From: an uncultured Croceitalea sp.
GTDB lineage: Bacteria > Bacteroidota > Bacteroidia > Flavobacteriales > Flavobacteriaceae
NCBI GenBank assembly: GCA_947494805.1
Contig: CANLWK010000002.1
Span: forward strand, 496,001 to 560,000
Reading direction: 5' to 3'
Length of the DNA: 64,000 nt
The notes beneath the pieces are model-generated. The model was not told the origin of the DNA. It ran no database searches and saw nothing but the letters and a program-made list of their open reading frames with translations. Of this stretch, positions 1 to 9,969 are shown piece by piece. The translations under genes were made by a program, and so were the position numbers. Every line of letters starts with the position of its first letter. Position 1 is the first letter of the stretch.

Positions 1-697
1 CACGAAATCGTTCTCCGTAGATACCGTTTTCATCACGAATACCACAACTGATGACCATATTGATTTCTGCACCAAATGGCAACCCCAATGCCTTCTTCAC
101 TAAGAATGTGTCACTGCCCTCCATTGGGCAGGTATCATAACCTATGGCAGCCATGCTAACCATAAAATTTTGTGCGGCCAGACCAGCACTTTTATGGGCC
201 ACAATGCGCATATCAGAGTTTCTGACCTGACGATAGGTAGGTCTAAACAGACCTACAACCTGAAATACTAGATACTTTATCCAGCCCAGAATTCCGAACA
301 CATCAAAATAGACCGTTGGAATCAATTTTTGATAGTATCCCAATGCAAATTTTTCACGTCTTGAATATTCTTGCGGTGATTTGTCCCCAATATTTGATTT
401 CAAAAAAGCAATATTCGCCTTTGCGCGTTTTTTCCACAAATCTTTTCGCACAACGACAACGACCATTTGTTTCGCATATTTAGCTGCATTTTGACCCAAA
501 CAAGCCTTGGTCAACTTTTGAAGCACCTTTTTATTTGTGACATGATAAAATTCCCACAATTGCAGATTACTGCTTGTTGGGGCCAAAGTAGCGTTTCGTA
601 TACATTCTTTTACCTTATCAGCCACTATTGCTTTATCTTGATCATACACCCGTACGGAACGTCTGTATTTTATGGCTGCTGTAACCGTTTTCTCCAT
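1..697 (-). CDS. nitroreductase family protein (partial, C-terminus cut by window edge)
   Basis: Reading the minus strand from ATG at 697 gives 232 codons open to the window edge. The N-terminus has the nitroreductase pattern: 'IKYRRSVRVY' near residue 9 (FMN phosphate-binding Arg/Ser pair) and 'APTSSNLQLWEF' near residue 39. Further in come 'AHKSAGLAAQNFMVSM' and 'GYDTCPMEG', typical of the FMN-binding and dimer core. Such enzymes use FMN and NAD(P)H to reduce nitroaromatics, quinones or flavins; the physiological substrate cannot be told here. A long hydrophobic insertion around residues 110-130 ('YFDVFGILGWIKYLVFQVVGLF') is longer than in minimal members. A TACTTTTG hexamer-like -7 box (704-711, minus) sits unusually close to the ATG, so the promoter is uncertain. 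The gene is divergent from ilvD. Confidence 0.85.
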   Translation of the reverse strand, partial: MEKTVTAAIKYRRSVRVYDQDKAIVADKVKECIRNATLAPTSSNLQLWEFYHVTNKKVLQKLTKACLGQNAAKYAKQMVVVVVRKDLWKKRAKANIAFLKSNIGDKSPQEYSRREKFALGYYQKLIPTVYFDVFGILGWIKYLVFQVVGLFRPTYRQVRNSDMRIVAHKSAGLAAQNFMVSMAAIGYDTCPMEGSDTFLVKKALGLPFGAEINMVISCGIRDENGIYGERFR

Positions 698-1000
698 AGA
701 CTTCAAAAGTAGAAAATGAAAATGGGTTAAGTCCTATTACGTCCCTATTAATAAAAGTACCCTTCAAGATAAAAAACATAGTGTTATTAAGGCAGAACAA
801 CTGATTTCCAAGTTTGTTAAGAAGAGTGAATATGGTATTTTTTACAGGTCTATCTGTCTGATATACTGGCAGATAAATCTAATATTTTTTAAATGAGTTT
901 AGACAAAGGTTAATTGTTAAAAAAAATGGCTTTTTGAAACAATTATTTTTGAATGTAGAAGTATCTCTAGCAGATACCATGATTTGAAAGAAACTATTTA
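698..1000. other. intergenic region between nitroreductase gene and ilvD
   Basis: No convincing gene. It is very AT-rich and carries the leader of the ilv operon. I see two short hairpins: 851-858 pairing with 868-875 (TATCTGTC/GGCAGATA, one G-U pair, 9-nt loop), followed at 885-890 by a T-run, and 961-966 pairing with 972-977 (GTATCT/AGATAC). The arms share TATCT/AGATA, so alternative pairings are possible. A 9-codon ORF (832-861, MVFFTGLSV) ends inside the first hairpin, but it is not convincingly rich in Ile/Val/Leu. Confidence 0.4.
944..951 (+). promoter_or_regulatory. candidate -7 box for ilvD operon
   Basis: TATTTTTG matches the Bacteroidota -7 consensus TAnnTTTG and lies 49 nt before the ilvD ATG. 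The nearest upstream TTG (914-916) is 27 nt away, longer than the usual spacing, so the -33 element is doubtful. Confidence 0.35.
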
Positions 1001-2677
1001 ATGGAATTGAATAAATACAGTAAAAATGTCACTCAAGACCCAACGCAACCCGCTGCACAAGCCATGTTGTATGCCATTGGTCTATCAGAAGACGACTTAA
1101 AAAAACCATTTATCGGAATAGGTAGCACCGGGTACGAAGGAAACCCATGTAATATGCACCTTAACGAACTGTCTACTTTTGTAAAGCAAGGTGTACAAGA
1201 TGCAGACTTGGTTGGGTTGATTTTTAATACCATCGGAGTGAGTGATGGTATTTCAATGGGTACTTACGGTATGCGGTATTCACTGCCTTCCCGTGATATT
1301 ATTGCCGATTCAATGGAGACCGTTGTTCAGGCCATGAACTATGATGGTCTGGCAACGGTAGTTGGTTGTGATAAAAACATGCCCGGCGCCCTGATTGCCA
1401 TGATCAGGTTGAACAGACCCTCTGTTTTGGTGTATGGTGGCACGATTGCTTCTGGGTGCTTAAAAGATAAAAAGCTTGATGTGGTTTCAGCTTTTGAAGC
1501 CTGGGGTGAAAAGGTAGCAGGAACTTTAAATGAAGATGATTATAAAGCTGTAATACAAAATGCTTGCCCTGGGGCAGGGGCCTGTGGTGGTATGTATACT
1601 GCCAATACTATGGCTTCGGCAATTGAAGCTTTGGGCATGGCCATGCCCTATAACTCATCAAATCCGGCCACCGGCAACGAAAAAAAACAGGACTGTATTG
1701 CTTCGGGAAAAGCTTTGAGATATCTGATTGAGCATGATATCAAACCGTTGGACATCATCACTAAAAAATCATTGGAAAATGCAGTGCGATTGATAACCGT
1801 GTTGGGTGGTTCAACGAATGCGGTACTCCATTTTTTGGCCATAGCCAAAGCTGCTGAAATTGATTTTGGGCTAGATGATTTTCAACGCATCAGTGATACC
1901 ACACCTTTTTTAGCAGATTTAAAGCCCAGTGGTAAATTCTTGATGGAAGATGTTCATCGCGTCGGTGGTATTCCTGCCGTGATGAAATTTATGTTAGAAA
2001 AAGGTATGCTGCATGGTGATTGCCTAACGATTACGGGTAAAACGGTAGCTGAAAATTTGGCAGAAGTACCAAGTTTAAAGGAAGGGCAACAGGTAATCAA
2101 AGATTTGGACCGTCCAATTAAAGAGACCGGACATATTCGTATCCTTTTCGGAAACATCGCCGCCGAGGGTTCTGTCGCTAAGATTACAGGGAAGGAAGGA
2201 TTACATTTTACGGGTCCGGCCAAAGTGTTTGAAGGTGAATTTGAGGCTAATGATGGTATTCGTGATGGAAAGGTAAAAAAGGGAGAAGTTGTCGTGATCC
2301 GTTACGAAGGCCCTAAAGGAGGACCAGGTATGCCTGAAATGCTCAAACCGACCGCAGCTATAATGGGTGCTGGCCTTGGTAAAGAAGTTGCTTTGATTAC
2401 GGATGGACGTTTTTCTGGCGGCACGCATGGGTTTGTTGTAGGCCATATTACTCCCGAGGCCCAAGAAGGAGGAAACATTGCACTATTGAAAGATGGAGAC
2501 CTTATTACGATTGACGCCGAAAAAAATACGATTTCGGTCGATTTGTCCGAAGAAGAGCTGGTCAAACGAAGTGGTGATTGGAAACAGCCAGATTTAAAGG
2601 TCAGAAAAGGAAGTTTATACAAATACGCAAAAACGGTAGCTTCAGCTTCAAAAGGCTGTATAACCGACGAATTATAA
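1001..2677 (+). CDS. ilvD: dihydroxy-acid dehydratase IlvD
   Basis: Converts 2,3-dihydroxy-isovalerate and 2,3-dihydroxy-3-methylvalerate to the 2-oxo acids, the last common step before transamination to valine and isoleucine. The 558-residue protein is the short, [2Fe-2S]-type IlvD/Edd member. Cysteines expected to ligate the cluster are visible at C50 (GNPCNMH), C123 (VGCDKNMPG) and C195 ([11 protein letters not shown]), and the C-terminal '[14 protein letters not shown]' motif is present. It is the first gene of the ilvD-ilvB-methyltransferase-ilvN-ilvC operon, with 42 nt to ilvB. The chosen ATG follows the AT-rich leader and begins the family N-terminus 'MELNKYS'. Cytoplasmic. Confidence 0.97.
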   Translation: MELNKYSKNVTQDPTQPAAQAMLYAIGLSEDDLKKPFIGIGSTGYEGNPCNMHLNELSTFVKQGVQDADLVGLIFNTIGVSDGISMGTYGMRYSLPSRDIIADSMETVVQAMNYDGLATVVGCDKNMPGALIAMIRLNRPSVLVYGGTIASGCLKDKKLDVVSAFEAWGEKVAGTLNEDDYKAVIQNACPGAGACGGMYTANTMASAIEALGMAMPYNSSNPATGNEKKQDCIASGKALRYLIEHDIKPLDIITKKSLENAVRLITVLGGSTNAVLHFLAIAKAAEIDFGLDDFQRISDTTPFLADLKPSGKFLMEDVHRVGGIPAVMKFMLEKGMLHGDCLTITGKTVAENLAEVPSLKEGQQVIKDLDRPIKETGHIRILFGNIAAEGSVAKITGKEGLHFTGPAKVFEGEFEANDGIRDGKVKKGEVVVIRYEGPKGGPGMPEMLKPTAAIMGAGLGKEVALITDGRFSGGTHGFVVGHITPEAQEGGNIALLKDGDLITIDAEKNTISVDLSEEELVKRSGDWKQPDLKVRKGSLYKYAKTVASASKGCITDEL

Positions 2678-2719
2678 GTAAAAAGCAAAGTGCCTATTAC
2701 TTGAACTTGAGTTGAGACT

Positions 2720-4453
2720 ATGGAAACATTAAAAGCACAACAAAAGAAAAAAACAGCTAAAACTGCCATGAAAATCACTGGGGCGGAAGCCATCATTCAT
2801 TGCCTTTTAGCTGAAGGGGTTGATTTGATATATGGTTATCCTGGGGGTGCGATTATGCCTGTCTATGATGAGCTTTACAAGTTTCAAGACAAACTTACGC
2901 ACATTCTTACCCGGCATGAGCAGGGCGCTACCCATGCAGCTCAAGGTTATGCAAGGGTCAGTGGTAAAGTTGGTGTGGCCATGGCAACATCGGGCCCGGG
3001 TGCCACAAATTTGGTGACCGGTCTTGCCGATGCACAAATAGATTCTACACCTATGGTCTGTATTACGGGCCAAGTTCCGAGGCATTTATTAGGTTCTGAC
3101 GCGTTTCAAGAAACCGATATCGTCGGAATTTCAACTCCTGTGACCAAATGGAACTACCAAATAACCAAAGCAAGTGAGATTCCAGAAATTATTGCAAAGG
3201 CATTCTATATCGCAAAGTCTGGTCGTCCAGGCCCTGTTTTGATAGATATTACAAAGAATGCACAATTCGATGAGCTTGCGTTCACGTATGAGAAATGTAC
3301 AGGTGTTCGCAGTTATACGCCATTTCCGAAACCTGAAATGAGCGCGATCAAAGCTGCTGCCGAATTGATCAACCAAGCGAAAAGACCATATATCGTTTGG
3401 GGGCAGGGTATCATTTTGGGTGAAGCAGAAGAAGAGCTCAAAGCACTGATAGAGAAGACAGGGATCCCTGCTGCATGGACGATTATGGGTGAATCGGCAA
3501 TACCGACAAGTCATCCACTAAATGTTGGTATGGTGGGTATGCATGGTAATTATGGACCTAATGTATTGACCAATGAATGTGACCTACTATTGGCAATTGG
3601 AATGCGCTTTGATGACCGTGTTACGGGCAGTTTAGACACTTATGCGAAACAGGCGAAAGTGGTACATTTTGAAATTGATCCAGCAGAAATCGACAAAAAT
3701 GTAAAAGCTGATGTTGCTGTTTTAGGTGATGCCAAAGAAACGCTGCAATTATTGTTGCCCCTTGTGAATACAAATTCACATGAGGCGTGGCACAATGAAT
3801 TCAAAGCTAAGGACAAAATTGAATTCGATACGGTTATTAAAAATGATATACACCCTCAAAAAGATGGACTTACGATGGGTGAAGTGATTGAAGAAATCAA
3901 TATAGCTTCAAAGAACAAGGCAGTAATCGTGACCGATGTAGGCCAACATCAAATGATAGCTTGTAGGTATGCCAAATTTGAACAAACAAAAAGTAACATT
4001 ACATCTGGTGGACTTGGGACCATGGGTTTTGCCCTGCCCGCGGCTATTGGTGCCAAGATGGGTGCAATGGACCGCGAAGTAGTCGCAATTATAGGTGATG
4101 GCGGATATCAAATGACCATACAAGAATTAGGCGTTATTTTTCAGCACCAAGTACCTGTTAAAATTGTTGTTTTAAACAATGACCATTTGGGTATGGTACG
4201 GCAATGGCAAGAACTCTTTTTTGAACGTCGTTATGCATCTACCGTAATGGTAAATCCTGACTTTGTGAAGATTGCAGAGGGCTACCATATAGAAGCCAAT
4301 CGTGTAAGTGAACGAAAAGATTTAAAACAGGCTGTGCAAAAGATGATTGCTTCTGACAAGCCATACTTTCTAGAAGTTAAAGTAGAGAAAGAGGATAATG
4401 TCTTTCCCATGATTCCATCAGGCGCGTCGGTTTCAGATATTCTATTGAAGTAA
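2720..4453 (+). CDS. ilvB: acetolactate synthase large (catalytic) subunit
   Basis: Thiamine-diphosphate enzyme joining two pyruvates, or pyruvate and 2-oxobutyrate, to the acetohydroxy acids of valine/leucine or isoleucine synthesis. The 577-residue protein shows the N-terminal pyrimidine-binding domain with the catalytic glutamate E67 ('RHEQGATHAAQGYAR'), the central domain, and the C-terminal ThDP/Mg motif starting GDG at 459 and ending 'LNN' near 487. The first 16 residues are Lys/Gln-rich and not part of the fold, so translation could instead start at Met17 (2768). It needs the regulatory subunit encoded by ilvN, which here is separated from it by a methyltransferase gene starting 6 nt after the stop codon. 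Confidence 0.96.
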   Translation: METLKAQQKKKTAKTAMKITGAEAIIHCLLAEGVDLIYGYPGGAIMPVYDELYKFQDKLTHILTRHEQGATHAAQGYARVSGKVGVAMATSGPGATNLVTGLADAQIDSTPMVCITGQVPRHLLGSDAFQETDIVGISTPVTKWNYQITKASEIPEIIAKAFYIAKSGRPGPVLIDITKNAQFDELAFTYEKCTGVRSYTPFPKPEMSAIKAAAELINQAKRPYIVWGQGIILGEAEEELKALIEKTGIPAAWTIMGESAIPTSHPLNVGMVGMHGNYGPNVLTNECDLLLAIGMRFDDRVTGSLDTYAKQAKVVHFEIDPAEIDKNVKADVAVLGDAKETLQLLLPLVNTNSHEAWHNEFKAKDKIEFDTVIKNDIHPQKDGLTMGEVIEEINIASKNKAVIVTDVGQHQMIACRYAKFEQTKSNITSGGLGTMGFALPAAIGAKMGAMDREVVAIIGDGGYQMTIQELGVIFQHQVPVKIVVLNNDHLGMVRQWQELFFERRYASTVMVNPDFVKIAEGYHIEANRVSERKDLKQAVQKMIASDKPYFLEVKVEKEDNVFPMIPSGASVSDILLK

Positions 4454-4458
4454 GCAAC

Positions 4459-5040
4459 ATGGACCAAGCTAAAATTTTAGACATACCTGCCAGTTACGAC
4501 CAACTGCTTCGCAAATCCGAAGAAATAGGGTTTACTATGCCCTCGGACACTTATATCGGAACCTTGTTAAAAACATTGATTGCCTCTAAGCCCAATGGAA
4601 ATTTCTTAGAGCTTGGTACCGGTATTGGTCTGTCGTTATCATGGATGATTGATGGAATGTGTGAAGATAGCGCCTTGACCACCGTTGACAACGACCCAAA
4701 CCTAACGGTAATAGCAGAAAGTTTTTTTGGTGCTGATACGCGGGTGGATATTGTTTGTCAAGATGGTGGGAATTGGATACAGAACTATTCAGGTAAAGCC
4801 TTTGATTTGGTTTTTGCCGATGCTTGGCCGGGCAAATATGACTATTTAGAAACTATACTTGATACCATTGTGGTTAGCGGATTTTATGTTATCGATGATA
4901 TGAAAGTCCAGTCGAACTGGCCAGATGGTCATGAAGACCATGTAAATAGATTAATAAGTGAGTTAGAGGCAAGAGAAGATTTTGTCATCACGAAAATGGA
5001 TTGGTCTACGGGAGTTATAGTTGCGGTAAAAACAAAATAG
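4459..5040 (+). CDS. class I SAM-dependent (O-methyltransferase-like) methyltransferase inside ilv operon
   Basis: 193 residues, short class I Rossmann methyltransferase. Motif I 'FLELGTGIGLSLSW' (49-62) binds SAM. An acidic residue after beta-2 ('TTVDNDPN', 75-81), 'DLVFADAWPGKYDYL' (116-130) and 'GFYVIDDMKVQ' (141-151) resemble the catechol/caffeoyl-CoA O-methyltransferase group. The substrate cannot be told from the sequence. It starts 5 nt after the ilvB stop and ends 18 nt before ilvN, so it is almost certainly co-transcribed and perhaps translationally coupled with ilvB. It has no known role in branched-chain amino-acid synthesis. The family assignment is firm; the function is open. Confidence 0.85.
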   Translation: MDQAKILDIPASYDQLLRKSEEIGFTMPSDTYIGTLLKTLIASKPNGNFLELGTGIGLSLSWMIDGMCEDSALTTVDNDPNLTVIAESFFGADTRVDIVCQDGGNWIQNYSGKAFDLVFADAWPGKYDYLETILDTIVVSGFYVIDDMKVQSNWPDGHEDHVNRLISELEAREDFVITKMDWSTGVIVAVKTK

Positions 5041-5058
5041 ACAACACAAGAAGGAATA

Positions 5059-5583
5059 ATGGAAAAAAAGTGGTTTACTATCTCAGTTTATGCTGAAAAC
5101 AATGTAGGTCTTTTAAATAGAATATCTGGTATTTTTTTAAAGCGACACATTAACATAGAAAGTTTAAATGTCTCTAAATCAGAAATAGAACATGTTTCTA
5201 AGTTTACCATTGTCGTAAATACCACAGAAGATTGGACCCGTAAAATTGTTGGTCAAATAGAAAAGCAGGTAGAAGTAATCAAAGCTTTTTACCATACGGA
5301 TGATGAAACTATCTATCAAGAATCGGCTTTGTTTAAAATAGATTCTGCCCTGTTGTTTGATGAACGTCAGATACAGAATATAATCAAAGAGAGCAACTCA
5401 CAGATCGTTACGGTATCAAGGGACTTTTTTGTTTTAGCAAAAACAGGACGCCGTCATGAGATTGATGAGATGCATAATGCATTAGAACCTTATGGGATAC
5501 TTCAGTTTGTAAGATCTGGACGTATTGCGGTAACCAAAGAAGCCATGCCCATTACAGAGATATTAGAGAACGCAATAAAATAA
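5059..5583 (+). CDS. ilvN: acetolactate synthase small (regulatory) subunit
   Basis: 174 residues. The N-terminal ACT domain (about 4-78: 'WFTISVYAENNVGLLNRI' and 'HINIESLNVSKSE') is the valine-binding feedback module of acetolactate synthase. The C-terminal half ('ESALFKIDSA', 'GRRHEIDEMHNALEPYGILQFVRSGR') matches the ALS_ss_C domain of medium-length IlvN/IlvH proteins. It partners with the upstream large subunit to stabilise it and confer feedback control. It lies 18 nt after the methyltransferase gene and 25 nt before ilvC on the same transcript. The length is normal for the family and there is no sign of degradation. Confidence 0.95.
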   Translation: MEKKWFTISVYAENNVGLLNRISGIFLKRHINIESLNVSKSEIEHVSKFTIVVNTTEDWTRKIVGQIEKQVEVIKAFYHTDDETIYQESALFKIDSALLFDERQIQNIIKESNSQIVTVSRDFFVLAKTGRRHEIDEMHNALEPYGILQFVRSGRIAVTKEAMPITEILENAIK

Positions 5584-5608
5584 AGAATACAAATACAACC
5601 TTTAAGAA

Positions 5609-7081
5609 ATGACAAATTACTTCAATACTTTATCGCTAAGAGACCAATTGACACAGTTGGGTAAATGCCGTTTTATGGACACCTCTGAGTTTTCTGATGG
5701 TGTCAGTGCGTTAAAAGGAAAAAAAGTCGTTATCGTTGGCTGTGGCGCCCAAGGATTGAACCAAGGCCTGAACATGCGAGATTCTGGGCTTGATATCTCT
5801 TATGCCCTGCGCGATGCGGCCATTAAAGAACAACGCCAATCTTTTAAGAATGCTAAAGAGAATAATTTTAAAGTAGGTACTTACGAAGAATTGATCCCAA
5901 ATGCTGACGTTGTCATTAACCTGACTCCTGACAAGCAGCATACCAATGTCGTAAGCACGGTCATGCCAATGATGAAAGAAGGTGCAACCTTGTCATATTC
6001 ACATGGATTCAATATAGTTGAAGAGGGCATGCAGATACGAAAAGATTTGACCGTTATCATGGTAGCTCCTAAAAGCCCTGGTTCAGAGGTTCGTGAAGAG
6101 TATAAAAGAGGTTTTGGGGTGCCAACACTGATTGCGGTGCATCCAGAGAATGATCCCGAAGGAAAGGGCCTTGCCCAAGCAAAAGCCTATGCCGCCGCTA
6201 CGGGCGGGCATAAAGCAGGGGTATTGGAATCGTCATTCGTTGCCGAAGTGAAATCTGACCTGATGGGCGAACAGACCATTTTATGTGGTCTACTACAAAC
6301 AGGTTCCATTCTATGTTTTGATAAAATGGTTGAGAAGGGCATTGATGCGGGATACGCCTCAAAGTTGATCCAATTTGGTTGGGAAACAATCACCGAGGGA
6401 ATGAAGTATGGTGGCATCACTAACATGATGGATCGTTTGAGCAATCCTGCTAAAATCAAAGCCTTTGAACTTTCAGAAGAATTAAAAGATATCATGCGCC
6501 CATTGTTTCAGAAGCATATGGATGATATCATGACAGGCCACTTTTCAAAAACCATGATGGAAGATTGGGCCAATGATGATAAAAACTTATTGTCATGGCG
6601 CGCTGCCACTGGTGAAACGGCTTTTGAGAAAACACCTGCTGGTGCCATTGAAATCTCAGAACAAGAATTCTATGACAATGGTATTTTAATGGTGGCCATG
6701 GTAAGAGCGGGGGTAGAGCTTGCTTTTGAATCAATGACTGAATCTGGTATTATTGCAGAATCGGCTTATTACGAATCGTTACATGAAACCCCATTGATTG
6801 CCAACACCATAGCTCGAAAGAAACTATTCGAAATGAACCGCGTGATCTCTGATACCGCTGAATATGGTTGTTATCTTTTTGATCATGCCTGTAAGCCATT
6901 GTTGGCCGATTTCATGAAAGATATAGACACCGATGTCATCGGTCAGTCATATGCAGCTGAAGATAATGGAGTCGACAATGCTAAACTTATAGCCGTAAAC
7001 AAAACATTGCGAGAGCATCCTGTAGAGTTGGTAGGAACCCGACTACGGGAGTCAATGACTGCAATGAAACCGATTGTATAA
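5609..7081 (+). CDS. ilvC: ketol-acid reductoisomerase, class II (long form)
   Basis: NADPH- and Mg-dependent isomeroreduction of acetohydroxy acids to dihydroxy acids. At 490 residues it is the long, class II enzyme with a duplicated C-terminal knotted domain, close to the E. coli type along its full length. The Rossmann motif is '[19 protein letters not shown]' (about 40-58), followed by 'YALR', whose Arg fits NADP preference. Metal-binding regions are '[15 protein letters not shown]' and '[19 protein letters not shown]'. Most Gram-positive bacteria and archaea carry the short class I form. It is the last gene of the operon; a perfect GNRA-loop terminator follows 6 nt after the stop. Confidence 0.97.
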   Translation: MTNYFNTLSLRDQLTQLGKCRFMDTSEFSDGVSALKGKKVVIVGCGAQGLNQGLNMRDSGLDISYALRDAAIKEQRQSFKNAKENNFKVGTYEELIPNADVVINLTPDKQHTNVVSTVMPMMKEGATLSYSHGFNIVEEGMQIRKDLTVIMVAPKSPGSEVREEYKRGFGVPTLIAVHPENDPEGKGLAQAKAYAAATGGHKAGVLESSFVAEVKSDLMGEQTILCGLLQTGSILCFDKMVEKGIDAGYASKLIQFGWETITEGMKYGGITNMMDRLSNPAKIKAFELSEELKDIMRPLFQKHMDDIMTGHFSKTMMEDWANDDKNLLSWRAATGETAFEKTPAGAIEISEQEFYDNGILMVAMVRAGVELAFESMTESGIIAESAYYESLHETPLIANTIARKKLFEMNRVISDTAEYGCYLFDHACKPLLADFMKDIDTDVIGQSYAAEDNGVDNAKLIAVNKTLREHPVELVGTRLRESMTAMKPIV

Positions 7082-7086
7082 CGACT

Positions 7087-7116
7087 AAATCCCTAAGCAA
7101 TTAGGGATTTTTTTCT
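7087..7116 (+). terminator. intrinsic terminator of the ilv operon
   Basis: A perfect 10-bp stem, AAATCCCTAA (7087-7096) with TTAGGGATTT (7101-7110), closes a GCAA tetraloop and runs straight into TTTTTTTC. It separates ilvC from the dehydrogenase gene that follows. Confidence 0.85.
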
Positions 7117-7131
7117 TTTAAAAACAACGTT

Positions 7132-8724
7132 ATGAAAATGAGTACAAATTCAATTTCCGAGGAATTCCAAATTAAAGAACAAATACACCAACGCCATTAT
7201 CTGGTCAATGGTGAATTAAAAGAATGGAAAGGAAACACAAGTGAGGTAATATCGACCATTTCATCTACACCTGAATATGCACATACGGTTTTGGGCAGTA
7301 TTCCTGATATGGGGGAAAAAGAAGCTTTGGACGCTTTGGACGCAGCTCTTGGGGCATACGACCAAGGACAAGGCGTATGGCCGACGATGAAGGTTAAGGA
7401 CCGTATCGAATGTATGGAAAGTTTTGTTGAAAAAATGAAACGACAACGTGAGGTTGTGGTAAAACTGCTCATGTGGGAGATTGGAAAATCGTTGCCCGAC
7501 TCACAGAAAGAGTTCGATAGAACTGTTGAATATATTGAGGACACAATTGAGGAATACAAAGAATTGGACAGAAGCAGTGCCAAGTTTCAAAAACACCAAG
7601 GTGTCTACGCGCACATACGTCGGGGTCCTTTAGGCGTGGTGCTGTGTTTAGGGCCTTATAACTATCCACTGAACGAGACTTTTGCGTTGCTTATACCGGC
7701 AATAATCATGGGCAACACAACAGTGTTTAAGCCTGCTAAGCATGGTGTATTATTGATTACACCTTTATTAGAAGCTTTTCAAAGCAGCTTTCCCAAAGGA
7801 GTGGTCAATATTCTGTTTGGTAGGGGCAGGGCCGTTGCCGCACCCATTATGCAGACAGGTAAAGTTGATGTGTTGGCCCTGATTGGAAACAGTAAGTCAG
7901 CCAATGCCTTGCAGGATCAGCATCCGAAGAGTAACCGTTTACGTTTGGTATTGGGGTTGGAAGCGAAAAACCCTGCAATCATTTTACCTGATGCAGATTT
8001 AGATTTAACGATAGATGAAGTCATTGCGGGAACTACTTCATTTAATGGACAACGTTGTACCGCACTTAAAGTTGTTTATGTGCATGAGGATATTAAGGAC
8101 GAGTTCTTAAAACGCTTCTCAAAAGCCGTTGATGCTTTGAAGTTTGGTAATCCTTGGGATGATGGCGTGAAATTAACACCCCTTCCTGAACCGGGAAAAC
8201 CTGCTTATATACAAGAGTTGTTAGATGATGCGTTGGCCAAGGGAGCAACGGTTCATAATAAAAAAGGAGGTCAACAATCAGATAATTATATCTGGCCAGC
8301 AGTCTTACATCCGGTTTCAAAAGACATGCGGGTATACGAAGAGGAGCAATTCGGACCTATTATCCCTGTGCTATCTTTCAAAGATATTTCTCAACCTTTA
8401 GATGATATGGCCGAATCGAATTATGGACAACAGGTAAGTTTGTTTGGTAAAGATGTATACACCTTATCTCCGCTTATTGATACTTTAGCGAATCTTGTCT
8501 GTCGTGTAAACTTGAACAGTTCTTGTCAGCGCGGCCCGGATGTGTATCCGTTTACTGGGCGAAAAGACTCTGCACAGGCTACTTTGAGTGTACATGACGC
8601 GCTCCGTTCGTTCTCCATACGAACCTTTGTTGCGTTTAAGGATAATGAGTTGAACAATGAGACCATTGAGCAATTATTAGAGGCTAAGGTGAGTAACTTT
8701 TTAAGCACCGATTATATTTTATAG
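7132..8724 (+). CDS. gapN: NADP-dependent glyceraldehyde-3-phosphate dehydrogenase (ALDH superfamily, GapN type)
   Basis: 530-residue aldehyde dehydrogenase. The catalytic cysteine is C309 in '[10 protein letters not shown]', the general-base glutamate is E277 in '[10 protein letters not shown]', and the oxyanion asparagine is N177 in 'GPYNYPLNE'. The 'RCTALK' context and C-terminal '[19 protein letters not shown]' are characteristic of non-phosphorylating GapN, which oxidises glyceraldehyde 3-phosphate directly to 3-phosphoglycerate with NADP. In this setting it would supply NADPH, which IlvC consumes, but that link is inference. The ATG at 7138 is an equally good start. The terminator before it implies its own promoter or readthrough; it converges on leuB. 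Confidence 0.88.
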   Translation: MKMSTNSISEEFQIKEQIHQRHYLVNGELKEWKGNTSEVISTISSTPEYAHTVLGSIPDMGEKEALDALDAALGAYDQGQGVWPTMKVKDRIECMESFVEKMKRQREVVVKLLMWEIGKSLPDSQKEFDRTVEYIEDTIEEYKELDRSSAKFQKHQGVYAHIRRGPLGVVLCLGPYNYPLNETFALLIPAIIMGNTTVFKPAKHGVLLITPLLEAFQSSFPKGVVNILFGRGRAVAAPIMQTGKVDVLALIGNSKSANALQDQHPKSNRLRLVLGLEAKNPAIILPDADLDLTIDEVIAGTTSFNGQRCTALKVVYVHEDIKDEFLKRFSKAVDALKFGNPWDDGVKLTPLPEPGKPAYIQELLDDALAKGATVHNKKGGQQSDNYIWPAVLHPVSKDMRVYEEEQFGPIIPVLSFKDISQPLDDMAESNYGQQVSLFGKDVYTLSPLIDTLANLVCRVNLNSSCQRGPDVYPFTGRKDSAQATLSVHDALRSFSIRTFVAFKDNELNNETIEQLLEAKVSNFLSTDYIL

Positions 8725-8754
8725 CCATGTACTGAACACCTGTCATTAATTTAT

Positions 8755-8795
8755 GAAACAAAAAAGCCCAACATCAAGTTGAGCTTTTTTGTTTT
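8755..8795. terminator. bidirectional terminator between gapN and leuB
   Basis: AAAAAGC-C-CAAC (8761-8772) pairs with GTTG-A-GCTTTTT (8778-8789) around a short loop, with one C/A mismatch. There is an A-run on one side and a T-run on the other, so it can terminate both converging transcripts. Confidence 0.7.
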
Positions 8796-8814
8796 CAGGG
8801 ATTTCACTTAAGTA

Positions 8815-9873
8815 TCAAATGTTTTCTGCCAACCAATCACCAACCTCGCTCGTCTTATAGGCTTTTTGACCTTCGGCCAAATCTTCAGTTACGATGCCTT
8901 CAGTCAATGATCTATTGACTATTTCACGAATTGCCTTAGCTTCATCATGAAGTCCGAAGGCCGTTTCAAACATCATCGCTGCCGATAGCACCGTCGCTAA
9001 CGGATTGGCAATGTCTTTTCCTGCAGCTTGTGGATAGGAACCATGAATAGGTTCAAAAAGCGCTGTTTTCTCCCCCAATGAAGCTGATGGCATTAAGCCC
9101 ATGGAGCCTGAAATTACCGAGGCCTCATCGGTTAAAATATCTCCAAACAGATTTTCTGTTATCAATACGTCATATTCACTGGGCCATTGCACCAAGCGCA
9201 TGGCGACTGCATCTACAAATTCATATGAGACTTCTACCTCAGGGTAGTCTTTCTCCATGGCTTGCACAGTTTCCCGCCATAAACGAGATGATTCCAACAC
9301 ATTCGCCTTATCGACGCAACACAGTCTTTTGCTCCTGGTCATTGCAGCTTCAAATCCTTTTTTTGCAAGGCGTTGAATTTCATAGCGATGGTAACTCATG
9401 GTATCATAGGCAAAATCGCCATTTTCCTTTCGACCACGTTCTCCAAAATAGGCACCACTGGTAAGTTCTCTGAAGAAAACTAAATCTGTGCCTTCAATTC
9501 GTTCACGTTTAAGTGGGGATTTGTCAATTAAAGAGGGAAAGGTGAAGGTCGGACGTACGTTTGCGAACAGTCCTAATTTTTGTCGCATTTTCAACAGCCC
9601 TTGTTCAGGTCTCACCTTTGCCGAGGGGTCATTATCAAAGCGGGGGTGGCCAATGGCACCGAACAAGACGGCATCTGCCGCTTCACAAATCGCATGGGTT
9701 TCGTCAGGGTAAGGTTCACCAACCGCATCAATTGCAGCTGCGCCGGTTAAGGCCGGTGTCCATGTTATCTCATGATTGTACTTATTGGCTATGGCATTGG
9801 TTACTTTGACAGCTTGGTCAATAACTTCAGGTCCTATTCCGTCTCCCGCTAAAAGGGCTATGTTTAGTTTCAT
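8815..9873 (-). CDS. leuB: 3-isopropylmalate dehydrogenase
   Basis: 352 residues, isocitrate/isopropylmalate dehydrogenase family; NAD- and Mg-dependent oxidative decarboxylation of 3-isopropylmalate. Visible signatures are N-terminal 'LLAGDGIGPEV', the substrate-binding Arg/Tyr region 'FRELTSGAYFGERG', 'DKANVLESSRLWRE' with catalytic Lys, and the Mg/NAD segment 'ENLFGDILTDEASVISGSMG' plus 'ALFEPIHGSYPQAAGKDIANP'. In Leptospira-type isoleucine synthesis the same enzyme also oxidises 3-methylmalate, which matters because the synthase upstream is of the citramalate type. Last gene of leuC-leuD-synthase-leuB, after a 96-nt gap. Confidence 0.96.
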   Translation of the reverse strand: MKLNIALLAGDGIGPEVIDQAVKVTNAIANKYNHEITWTPALTGAAAIDAVGEPYPDETHAICEAADAVLFGAIGHPRFDNDPSAKVRPEQGLLKMRQKLGLFANVRPTFTFPSLIDKSPLKRERIEGTDLVFFRELTSGAYFGERGRKENGDFAYDTMSYHRYEIQRLAKKGFEAAMTRSKRLCCVDKANVLESSRLWRETVQAMEKDYPEVEVSYEFVDAVAMRLVQWPSEYDVLITENLFGDILTDEASVISGSMGLMPSASLGEKTALFEPIHGSYPQAAGKDIANPLATVLSAAMMFETAFGLHDEAKAIREIVNRSLTEGIVTEDLAEGQKAYKTSEVGDWLAENI

Positions 9874-9969
9874 TGTTCAGTATTGTGGTATTAGTATTTG
9901 GTCTTTAGATAATTATATGGTTTACAGTGCAGGATGTCTATATGAAAATTCATTTCTTACTTTGCATCA

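Noticed and set aside
467-712. Plus-strand open frame opposite the nitroreductase start
   Set aside because: It is antisense to a clear nitroreductase coding region and has no protein-like pattern.
2302-2796. Minus-strand 164-codon open frame opposite ilvD and ilvB
   Set aside because: It crosses two well-supported genes in antisense and reads as a frame shadow.
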